The notes under the pieces were generated by a model. The model had not been told where the DNA came from. It was given only the letters and a program-made list of their open reading frames with translations, and did no database searches. The position numbers and the translations under genes are program-made. 6,571 nucleotides of DNA from Flavobacterium psychrophilum (GTDB lineage: Bacteria > Bacteroidota > Bacteroidia > Flavobacteriales > Flavobacteriaceae), in NCBI GenBank assembly GCA_945897545.1, contig CAMDGJ010000156.1, forward strand, positions 1 through 6,571, written 5' to 3'. The first letter of the stretch is position 1, and the number at the start of each line of letters is the position of its first letter. This document shows, piece after piece, positions 1 to 5,586 of the stretch.

Positions 1-500
1 GATTTTACTTCTAGAAATGTTTTGCGGGGATTTACATTTTCATCGCTTAATGTTTTTTGACGATTGTATTCTAATTGCAGGTATTCAATGTTAGCAATAG
101 CGGAATTGTAATCTTCCTGCATTTCTGTAACTTCGAGGTTTTGAATGGTTGCCAAAGTTTTACCTTTTGCAACGTAAGTTCCTTCTAACACATAAATATC
201 TTTTACCACACCACCAATTAAAGTAGATATATTAGCCATATTTTGTGGCGGAACTGCCGTATATCCATTAGCTTTGATTACTGTATTAAGATTTTTCATT
301 TCTATACTACCAGTTTCGATGCCAACCGTTTTAAATTGTGCTTCGGTTAACGCTACTTCGGTTTCTGACTTTTCTTCTTCGTGGGTTTCTTCGGTTTTCT
401 TTTCGCCACAAGAAGTTAGAAGAAAGAAGCAAGAAACAAGAAGTAATAAATAGCCTTTATTTATACTTTTTGAAGTTGTTTTTATTATCGTATTTTTCAT
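1..500 (-). CDS. RND efflux periplasmic adaptor (membrane fusion protein), lipoprotein, C-terminus cut by window edge
   Basis: This is the adaptor (CusB/CzcB-like HlyD family) of the tripartite metal pump; it links the inner-membrane RND trimer to the outer-membrane duct. I translated it from the ATG at 500-498; 166 residues are visible and the frame runs off the left edge with no stop. The N-terminus is a lipoprotein signal: basic start, hydrophobic stretch at about 17-29 and lipobox LTSC with Cys31 as the probable lipidated residue (a second Cys, C24, lies inside the core). An acidic linker follows (about 33-48). Then comes the adaptor core: G79 and PPQN at 84-87, the lipoyl/barrel-sandwich half-motif around GGVVKDIYV (96-104), G107 and KGKTL (112-116), and the start of the helical hairpin (about 123-166). 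The start lies 11 bases after the stop of the pump gene, so the two are probably co-transcribed and perhaps translationally coupled. No Shine-Dalgarno is seen, as is usual in Bacteroidota. Metal specificity cannot be judged from this half. Confidence 0.9.
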   Translation of the reverse strand, partial: MKNTIIKTTSKSINKGYLLLLVSCFFLLTSCGEKKTEETHEEEKSETEVALTEAQFKTVGIETGSIEMKNLNTVIKANGYTAVPPQNMANISTLIGGVVKDIYVLEGTYVAKGKTLATIQNLEVTEMQEDYNSAIANIEYLQLEYNRQKTLSDENVNPRKTFLEVK

Positions 501-511
501 ATTGTTGAATA

Positions 512-3500
512 TTAATTGTTGTTGAATGATGGGAATTGCAATTGAATAGCACTTTGATTGTAAGTATTAACGGCTTCTGCATTTTGCTTTTTAATGTCAA
601 TGGCTTGGTTTAAAAAACTAATGTATGACCAGTAACCCATATCGCCATTGGCATAACTTTTTTGAGCTGTGGTAATAATTTGTTCAGCATATTGTAAGCC
701 TTCGTTTTGGTAATATACAAGTGCCTTTTTCTGTTTTTCGAACTCATTTTGTAATTCTTCTTTTTGCAATTTTAAAGTCAGTTTACTTTTATCTAATTCT
801 AACTGCGATTGCGACATACTAATTTGTGATGCTTTGGCTTTAGCTGTATTTGCACCACCAAATAAAGGAATTTGTAAACCTGCTGTAAAACCCTGAAAAT
901 AGGATTTGGTATCGATGGTTTGTCCGAAGTAACCCAAACCTAATTTTGGTGTTCGCATCGCTTTAAAAGTATTGGCCTCTTTTTGGTATACAGAAATTTG
1001 CTGTGTGTAATAATCGTTTACTAATCCTTCTACTTTAGTGTTATTCAAATCGGTTGGATTGGCATATTGCAATGGTGTATTAGCATCAGGAACTATGTTT
1101 TCATCCGTTTGAACAAAGTATTGCAATTGCTTTTGATAAACCACCAAATCATATTCTAACTGTGCTTTTTGGGTTTCGATTTCTTTCGATTTGGCTTTAG
1201 CACTAATGACTTCGATATTGCCACTTTCTCCTGTTTGAAAACGAAGCTCTGCATTTTTAAGGAATTTGGAATAAATTTCAAATAACTCATTATTTAGTTT
1301 TTGAATAGAAACACCATATAAATATTGATAGTAGGCTAATGATACTGCTTTTTCAATTTCATATTCTGTTAATGCTTTTCGCTTTTCAGCCAATTTTGCT
1401 AATTCCTCTTGAAGTTGGCGATTTGCTTTTGTGATTTTACCAATAGGAAAATACTGTTGAATAGAAACATTGTGGTCGTAATCAACACTATTAAATTGTC
1501 CGCCTTGGTATTGTACTTGTAAAGGATCTACTTGAAACGCAGTTTTCTTGAGAAGCGTTTGTTTTTCAATTTCTTTATCGGCAATTTTTAAATCTATGTT
1601 ATTCGCTTTGGCTTTTTCAATAGCTTTTTCTAAAGTTATTGCTTGGCTGTTTTGCGCAAACGAAAATGTGCTGATTAATAAAACGAGTATTGTTACAATT
1701 GGATTTGAAATTTTTTTTCTTCTTTTAATTCCCTTTTCAAATAATAAATACAAAATTGGTAAAACGATTAAGGTTAGTAATGTTGCCGAAAATAATCCAC
1801 CAATAACTACCGTTGCTAATGGTTTTTGTACTTCAGCTCCGCCACTTGTAGATAATGCCATTGGCAAAAATCCTAATGAAGCTACAGCAGCAGTCATTAA
1901 TACTGGTCTTAATCTTGTTTTTGTACCTATTAAAACCCGTTGTAATGGGTCGGTTATTCCTTCTGATTTCAGTTGGTTGAAATAGGATATTAGGACAATT
2001 CCGTTTAAAACTGCTATTCCAAACAAAGCAATAAATCCAATTCCTGCCGATATACTAAATGGCATTCCTCGTAACCAAAGTGCAAAAACACCACCGATTG
2101 CTGATAATGGAATGGCTGTGAAAATTAACGCCGCTTGTTTCACACTATTGAAAGTGAAAAACAGCAAAACCATAATTAATCCTAAAGCGATTGGTAAAGC
2201 TACCGAAAGGCGTTTGTTGGCTTCCACCAAATTTTCAAATTGTCCGCCATAGGTAACATAATACCCAGCAGGAAGTTTAAAACTGGTTTCTAATTTTTGT
2301 TGAATTTCTTCGACAACACTTTTTACATCACGACCACGAACATTTAAACCCACGGTTATTCTACGTTTTCCATTTTCACGAGAAACTTGTACCGGACCTT
2401 GCTCGTAATCGATAGATGCCACTTGCGAAAGTGGTACTTGTTGTCCATTTGGTAATGGGATAAATAAATTGCTCACATCAGTAATATCGTTACGATTGTC
2501 TTTGTTTAAGCGGACTACTACATCAAAACGTTTGCTTTCTTCATAGATTTTCCCTGCGCTTTCTCCTGCAAATGAAGAACGTATAATTTGATTGATGTCG
2601 GCAATATTTAATCCATATAAGGCAATCTTATTATAATCGTATTTTACTGTGATTTGTGGTAAACCAGTTACTTTATCGGCTTTTAAATCACCTACACCTT
2701 CAATGTTATTTACTTTAGAAATTAACTCTTTGGCTTTTGTATCTAAAACTTCTAAATCATCACCAAAAATTTTAATGGCTATATCGCTTCGGCTTCCTGT
2801 CATTAATTCGTTGAAACGCATTTGAATAGGTTGAGAAATTTCGATATTCGCTCCAGGAATAGCTTCCATTTCTTCTTTCATCAAATTGGCTAAATCTTCC
2901 CAATTGTCAGCAGATGTCCATTCTGATTTGTCTTTTAAAACAATAATTAAATCGCCACTTTCTATTGGCATTGGGTCGGTTGGAATTTCTCCGCTTCCAA
3001 TTTTAGTAACAATAGTTTTAATTTCTGGGAACTTTGCTTTTAATATTTTTTCGTATTTGGTTGTGGTTTCCACCATTTGCGAGAGCGAACTTCCTGTCAT
3101 AATAGTTGCATTGATTGCCAAATCTCCTTCTTCGATGGTTGGAATAAATTCGCCACCCATATTTTGAAAAACAATAACTGCAAAAACAAATAGTGCTAAC
3201 GAAATGGCTAAAACTGCTTTTTTGAAACGTAACGCTTTATCTAAAAACGGTGTGTAAATTTTTTCGAACCACGCCATCATTTTATCGCTAAAGTTGGGTT
3301 TGTGTTCGGTGTTTTTTGATAAGAACATTGCACTCATCATTGGCACATAAGTTAATGACAAAATGAATGCTCCGATTACTGCAAAACCTACTGTCATTGC
3401 CATTGGTTTAAACATTTTTCCTTCTGTGCCGACTAGTGCTAATATTGGTAAATAAACAATTAAGATAATAATTTCGCCAAAAGCGGCACTATTACGAATT

Positions 3501-4828
3501 TTTGAAGCCGATTTATAAACTTCGCTATCCATTTCTGCTTGGGTTAAATCTTTTTGTCGATTGAGTTTTTGCAAATGGTGCATTGTGGCTTCTACAATGA
3601 TTACAGCTCCATCGACAATAATTCCAAAATCGATTGCGCCTAAACTCATTAGGTTTCCACTTACGCCAAAATAGTTCATTAAGATTACTGCAAAAAGCAT
3701 TGATAACGGAATTACAGATGCTACAATTAACCCAGCTCGAAGATTACCTAAAAATAATATCAATACAAATATTACTATTAATGCACCTTCCAAAAGGTTT
3801 TTAGTAACTGTTCCTATGGCATTATCTACTAATTTACCTCTATCAATGAATGCTTCGGCAACAACACCTTCGGGTAAGGTTTTATTGATTTGTTCCATTT
3901 TTTCTTTAACTCTATCAACCACAGCACTAGAGTTTTCGCCTTTTAACATTAATGCTAATCCGCAAACAATTTCTCCTTTGCCATCTTTTGTAGATGCACC
4001 ATATCGTAATGCAATCCCTTCTCGGACTGTAGCGACATCACGAACTAAAACAGGTGCGCCATTTCTGTTTTTGACTACTACGTTTTCTAAATCTTTAATC
4101 CCTGTTGCCATTCCCACACCACGAATGAAGTAAGCGTATTGGTCTTTTTCGATGTATGCTCCACCTGTATTTTGGTTATTTTTTTCTAATGCGTCAAAGA
4201 TTTCTGTAATGGTTACACCTAAACTATTTAATGTGTTTGGATTGACAGCGATTTCATATTGTTTTAGTTTTCCACCCCAAGTACTGACTTCGGCAACGCC
4301 TTCAATCCCTTGTAATTGCGGAATAATAATCCAATCTTGAATGGTTCTTAATTTGATTGCATCGTATTTATCTTCATACCCTTTTTTAGCATAAACATCA
4401 TACTGATAAATCTCGCCTAATCCTGTTGAAATAGGTGCTAGACCTGGAGTACCCGCATAGGCAGGGATATTTTCTTTTGCTTCTTGAAGCCGTTGAAAAA
4501 TTTGTTCTCTTGCCCAAAAAATATCTACATCGTCTTTGAAAACAACGGTAACAACTGATAATCCGAAACGAGAAATACTTCGTAATTCAATTACTTTTGG
4601 AATAGTCTTTACCGATTGTTCTAAAGGATAGGTAATTAACTGCTCGACTTCTTGACTAGCTAAAGTTGGAGCAGTTGTAATAATTTGTACTTGATTATTG
4701 GTTACATCGGGTAGCGCATCGAGTGGTAGATTTTTTATAGAATAGCTTCCCCAAGCTACTAGAACTAAAGTAAATAAGAGTATTATAAACTTATTCTTGA
4801 TACTGAATTGTATGATTTTGTCTAACAT
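512..4828 (-). CDS. czcA: CzcA-type heavy-metal efflux RND pump fused to a TolC/CzcC-type outer-membrane factor
   Basis: One uninterrupted 1438-residue frame from ATG 4828 to TAA 512. Residues 1-1035 are a complete heavy-metal RND transporter: TM1 at about 13-30, the family hallmark PLDALPDVTNNQVQI (35-49), a periplasmic porter domain, TM2-TM6 (about 343-502), TM7 (537-556), the second porter domain with FNELMTGSRSDIAIKIFGD (672-690), and TM8-TM12 (about 872-1030). TM4 has D400, D406 and E413, in the spacing of the essential D402, D408 and E415 of Cupriavidus CzcA, so divalent-cation/proton antiport is inferred. Residues 1059-1438 are an outer-membrane efflux protein: first repeat from ITLEKAIEKAKANNIDLKI (1064 on), long coiled-coil helices, and a second repeat starting near PLFGG (1321-1325). 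Stand-alone CzcA proteins are about 1040 residues and TolC/CzcC-like partners about 400, so this is both fused. An apparent signal peptide sits at the joint. It lies downstream of the small Cys-rich gene and upstream of the adaptor gene. The symbol reflects the RND half only. Confidence 0.95.
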   Translation of the reverse strand: MLDKIIQFSIKNKFIILLFTLVLVAWGSYSIKNLPLDALPDVTNNQVQIITTAPTLASQEVEQLITYPLEQSVKTIPKVIELRSISRFGLSVVTVVFKDDVDIFWAREQIFQRLQEAKENIPAYAGTPGLAPISTGLGEIYQYDVYAKKGYEDKYDAIKLRTIQDWIIIPQLQGIEGVAEVSTWGGKLKQYEIAVNPNTLNSLGVTITEIFDALEKNNQNTGGAYIEKDQYAYFIRGVGMATGIKDLENVVVKNRNGAPVLVRDVATVREGIALRYGASTKDGKGEIVCGLALMLKGENSSAVVDRVKEKMEQINKTLPEGVVAEAFIDRGKLVDNAIGTVTKNLLEGALIVIFVLILFLGNLRAGLIVASVIPLSMLFAVILMNYFGVSGNLMSLGAIDFGIIVDGAVIIVEATMHHLQKLNRQKDLTQAEMDSEVYKSASKIRNSAAFGEIIILIVYLPILALVGTEGKMFKPMAMTVGFAVIGAFILSLTYVPMMSAMFLSKNTEHKPNFSDKMMAWFEKIYTPFLDKALRFKKAVLAISLALFVFAVIVFQNMGGEFIPTIEEGDLAINATIMTGSSLSQMVETTTKYEKILKAKFPEIKTIVTKIGSGEIPTDPMPIESGDLIIVLKDKSEWTSADNWEDLANLMKEEMEAIPGANIEISQPIQMRFNELMTGSRSDIAIKIFGDDLEVLDTKAKELISKVNNIEGVGDLKADKVTGLPQITVKYDYNKIALYGLNIADINQIIRSSFAGESAGKIYEESKRFDVVVRLNKDNRNDITDVSNLFIPLPNGQQVPLSQVASIDYEQGPVQVSRENGKRRITVGLNVRGRDVKSVVEEIQQKLETSFKLPAGYYVTYGGQFENLVEANKRLSVALPIALGLIMVLLFFTFNSVKQAALIFTAIPLSAIGGVFALWLRGMPFSISAGIGFIALFGIAVLNGIVLISYFNQLKSEGITDPLQRVLIGTKTRLRPVLMTAAVASLGFLPMALSTSGGAEVQKPLATVVIGGLFSATLLTLIVLPILYLLFEKGIKRRKKISNPIVTILVLLISTFSFAQNSQAITLEKAIEKAKANNIDLKIADKEIEKQTLLKKTAFQVDPLQVQYQGGQFNSVDYDHNVSIQQYFPIGKITKANRQLQEELAKLAEKRKALTEYEIEKAVSLAYYQYLYGVSIQKLNNELFEIYSKFLKNAELRFQTGESGNIEVISAKAKSKEIETQKAQLEYDLVVYQKQLQYFVQTDENIVPDANTPLQYANPTDLNNTKVEGLVNDYYTQQISVYQKEANTFKAMRTPKLGLGYFGQTIDTKSYFQGFTAGLQIPLFGGANTAKAKASQISMSQSQLELDKSKLTLKLQKEELQNEFEKQKKALVYYQNEGLQYAEQIITTAQKSYANGDMGYWSYISFLNQAIDIKKQNAEAVNTYNQSAIQLQFPSFNNN
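1653..1726 (-). other. Internal signal peptide / thirteenth membrane segment at the RND-OMF joint
   Basis: Residues 1035-1058 of the fusion have the layout of a Sec signal peptide: a basic n-region KRRKK (1035-1039), a hydrophobic core from about I1044 to L1051, and a SFA|Q site after A1058. RND proteins end with TM12 and a cytoplasmic C-terminus, so the basic patch fits the positive-inside rule and the core can carry the rest across into the periplasm. Seen in the sequence: the signal-like layout. Inferred: the outer-membrane factor once had its own signal peptide and the fusion kept it. Cleavage by signal peptidase I could release a free outer-membrane factor; if it is not cleaved, the segment would act as TM13. 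Confidence 0.7.
1711..1718 (-). other. A8 homopolymer at the fusion joint, candidate slippage site
   Basis: The coding strand has eight consecutive A covering the last base of codon R1037 (AGA), codons K1038 and K1039 (AAA AAA) and the first base of I1040 (ATT). In the reading frame this is a classic A AAA AAA slip sequence. A purine-rich AAGGGA (1735-1730) lies 11 bases before the run, similar in layout to the internal Shine-Dalgarno that stimulates dnaX frameshifting in E. coli. Loss of one A would end the RND protein after five more residues (stop at 1695-1693), giving about 1044 residues, the normal stand-alone length. A -1 shift would add 31 codons before a TGA at 1619-1617. The site is plain; its activity is inference. 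Confidence 0.4.
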
Positions 4829-4854
4829 TGAAATGGTATAATGAATTAGAAGAT

Positions 4855-4874
4855 TAGCAAAATTGCTTTTGCTA
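4855..4874 (-). promoter_or_regulatory. Hairpin with GCAA tetraloop in the leader of the pump gene
   Basis: A perfect 8-base inverted repeat: on the transcribed strand TAGCAAAA, loop GCAA, TTTTGCTA. GCAA belongs to the stable GNRA tetraloop class. It ends 26 bases before the pump start codon. No U-tract follows, so it is not an intrinsic terminator; a role in translation or mRNA stability is possible but only inferred. Confidence 0.45.
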
Positions 4875-4878
4875 TTAT

Positions 4879-4895
4879 TTGTGAAAAGGTCACAA
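4879..4895. promoter_or_regulatory. Perfect palindrome TTGTGA-N5-TCACAA in the intercistronic spacer
   Basis: Arms TTGTGA (4879-4884) and TCACAA (4890-4895) with a five-base spacer. It can be an RNA hairpin, the middle one of three in this spacer, or a DNA operator. The arms resemble CRP/FNR-family half-sites, but the E. coli CRP spacer is six bases, so this reading is weak. Confidence 0.35.
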
Positions 4896-4901
4896 CTTTC
4901 T

Positions 4902-4921
4902 AACCCGAAATTACTCGGGTT
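4902..4921 (-). promoter_or_regulatory. GC-containing hairpin just after the small gene's stop codon
   Basis: On the transcribed strand AACCCGA, loop GTAATT, TCGGGTT: a perfect 7-base stem beginning three bases after the TAA of the small Cys-rich gene. It is followed by AGAAAG rather than U residues, so it does not look like an efficient intrinsic terminator. It could protect the 3' end of a processed upstream message or reduce read-through into the pump gene; this is inference. Confidence 0.45.
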
Positions 4922-4924
4922 TCA

Positions 4925-5251
4925 TTATGCTATTTGAGGTGGTTGCCAAATACTTCCGTAGAAATTAGAAGTAAGTATGGATTTATAGGTTGGAATTTGA
5001 GTAGTAATTTCTGTAAAAACTTTTCTAAACTCAAATGTAATTTCTTGATTAAAATTTAAGATTTGTGTGCCACAACAATTACAAACACAAAAAGGTGGAC
5101 ACAAATCGTTTTCTTTATCGTGGGAATGTTTATCGTGGTTTGCCAGAACTTCTGGCGAAGAATGGGCAAGACTATTCACTTCCATATCTGCACAAGGCAA
5201 ACACGAAAGTGCTACTAAATAAATTGATAATATGATATTTAAGAAATTCAC
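4925..5251 (-). CDS. Small exported Cys/His-rich protein, DUF6660-like, at the head of the metal efflux operon
   Basis: 108 residues. The start is GTG at 5251-5249; the next Met codon is residue 23, inside the mature part, and an in-frame TAA at 5281-5279 limits upstream extension, so GTG is the best choice. Residues 1-16 are a hydrophobic signal segment, followed by C17 and C20 (SCLPCAD). The middle has a His-rich stretch (H30, H39, H42, H44) and a dense cysteine cluster at 51-60 (CPPFCVCNCC; Cys at 51, 55, 57, 59, 60). The C-terminus ends in SIWQPPQIA. From memory, small Bacteroidota proteins of the DUF6660 type with such a Cys cluster and a terminal QPP motif sit beside CusA/CzcA genes; this assignment is by pattern, not a search. 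The residues suggest a periplasmic metal binder or sensor, but no function is established. It is separated by 96 bases from the pump gene and is probably in the same operon. Lipidation at C17 is possible, though ALSC is a poor lipobox. Confidence 0.8.
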   Translation of the reverse strand: MNFLNIILSIYLVALSCLPCADMEVNSLAHSSPEVLANHDKHSHDKENDLCPPFCVCNCCGTQILNFNQEITFEFRKVFTEITTQIPTYKSILTSNFYGSIWQPPQIA

Positions 5252-5319
5252 TGGTGTAAAAATAGGTGTTTTATTTAATTATTAATACATATTTCTACGT
5301 TAAATTGCGTGTAGTTGCT

Positions 5320-5542
5320 TTAGAATGAATTGATAAGATTGATAAGCAAAAAATGAGGTAAACATTTTTTTATTTTATGGTTTTATAAAAAACAGATTTA
5401 TTTGGATAATTTGATGCAAACTGATGGTATTGATTTACTCTTTTGCTTTAGTTCTTATCGTTTTGGCTTGATTATTTTTGAAGAAAAAAACTAAATATGT
5501 TTGTGGTGAAATTTGGTTATCAATCTTATCAATTCAAACTAA
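5320..5542. repeat. Inverted repeat pair bounding a 223-base noncoding segment (MITE-like, iteron-like or recombination site)
   Basis: The left arm core TGAATTGATAAGATTGATAA (5326-5345) is the exact reverse complement of 5517-5536. Similarity continues outward (TTAG at 5320-5323 against CTAA at 5539-5542, across two mismatches) and inward (CAAA at 5347-5350 against TTTG at 5512-5515, across one mismatch), giving arms of about 31 bases with three mismatches. Each arm is itself two tandem 9-mers: ATTGATAAG at 5329-5337 and 5338-5346, and its complement CTTATCAAT at 5525-5533 with a variant GTTATCAAT at 5516-5524. A further CTTATC core lies at 5454-5459. The inside has no coding frame. I see no clear target-site duplication. 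The repeat is certain; whether it is a miniature transposable element, a binding-site array, an att region or an RNA stem is open. Confidence 0.75.
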
Positions 5543-5568
5543 TAAAAAAGGATGCAAATTGCACCCTT
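5541..5568 (-). terminator. Intrinsic terminator of the VapE-type gene
   Basis: On the minus strand AAGGGTGC, loop AATTT, GCATCCTT forms an 8-base stem with one G-U pair, followed directly by further T residues (TTTTATT). It starts 18 bases after the TAA at 5589-5587. On the plus strand the same stem has an A/C mismatch but is followed by a T-rich run, so weak termination in that direction is possible. It separates the ATPase gene from the metal operon. Confidence 0.75.
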
Positions 5569-5586
5569 AATTTTTATCTTTTAAAC

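Larger units (their letters stand above)
5252..5586. other. Intergenic region between the VapE-type gene and the metal operon
   Basis: These 335 bases hold no gene I can support. From right to left they contain the terminator of the VapE-type gene, a large inverted repeat (described separately), and the presumed promoter of the metal operon. I looked for the Bacteroidota -7 motif TAnnTTTG on the minus strand and found no exact copy; the nearest is TATTTTTA (5264-5257), too close to the GTG start to be convincing. An AT-only inverted repeat lies at 5366-5373 and 5385-5392. A 9-mer TTGCTTTAG occurs at 5315-5323 and again at 5443-5451. Confidence 0.6.

Noticed and set aside
1548..4340. Open frames on the plus strand at 1548-1985, 2886-3167, 3816-4133 and 4152-4340
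   Set aside because: They lie wholly antisense to the well-supported pump gene, show no family motifs, and read as low-complexity mirror sequence.
4902..4921. Intrinsic terminator ending the small gene's transcript
   Set aside because: The stem is followed by AGAAAG, not U residues, and the downstream genes make sense as the same operon; kept only as a hairpin.
5305..5318. TTGC direct repeat with a 10-base period upstream of the small gene, like a response-regulator site
   Set aside because: Only four bases are repeated; that is expected by chance in a region of this size.
5366..5392. AT-only inverted repeat TTTTTTAT / ATAAAAAA
   Set aside because: Low complexity, no GC pairs in the stem and no gene end next to it; not a credible terminator or site.
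5496..5503. TATGTTTG, an exact match to the Bacteroidota -7 promoter motif TAnnTTTG on the plus strand
   Set aside because: The nearest upstream TTG boxes are spaced 15 or 25 bases away, outside the usual range, and no plus-strand gene follows; it would only drive RNA antisense to the VapE-type gene.
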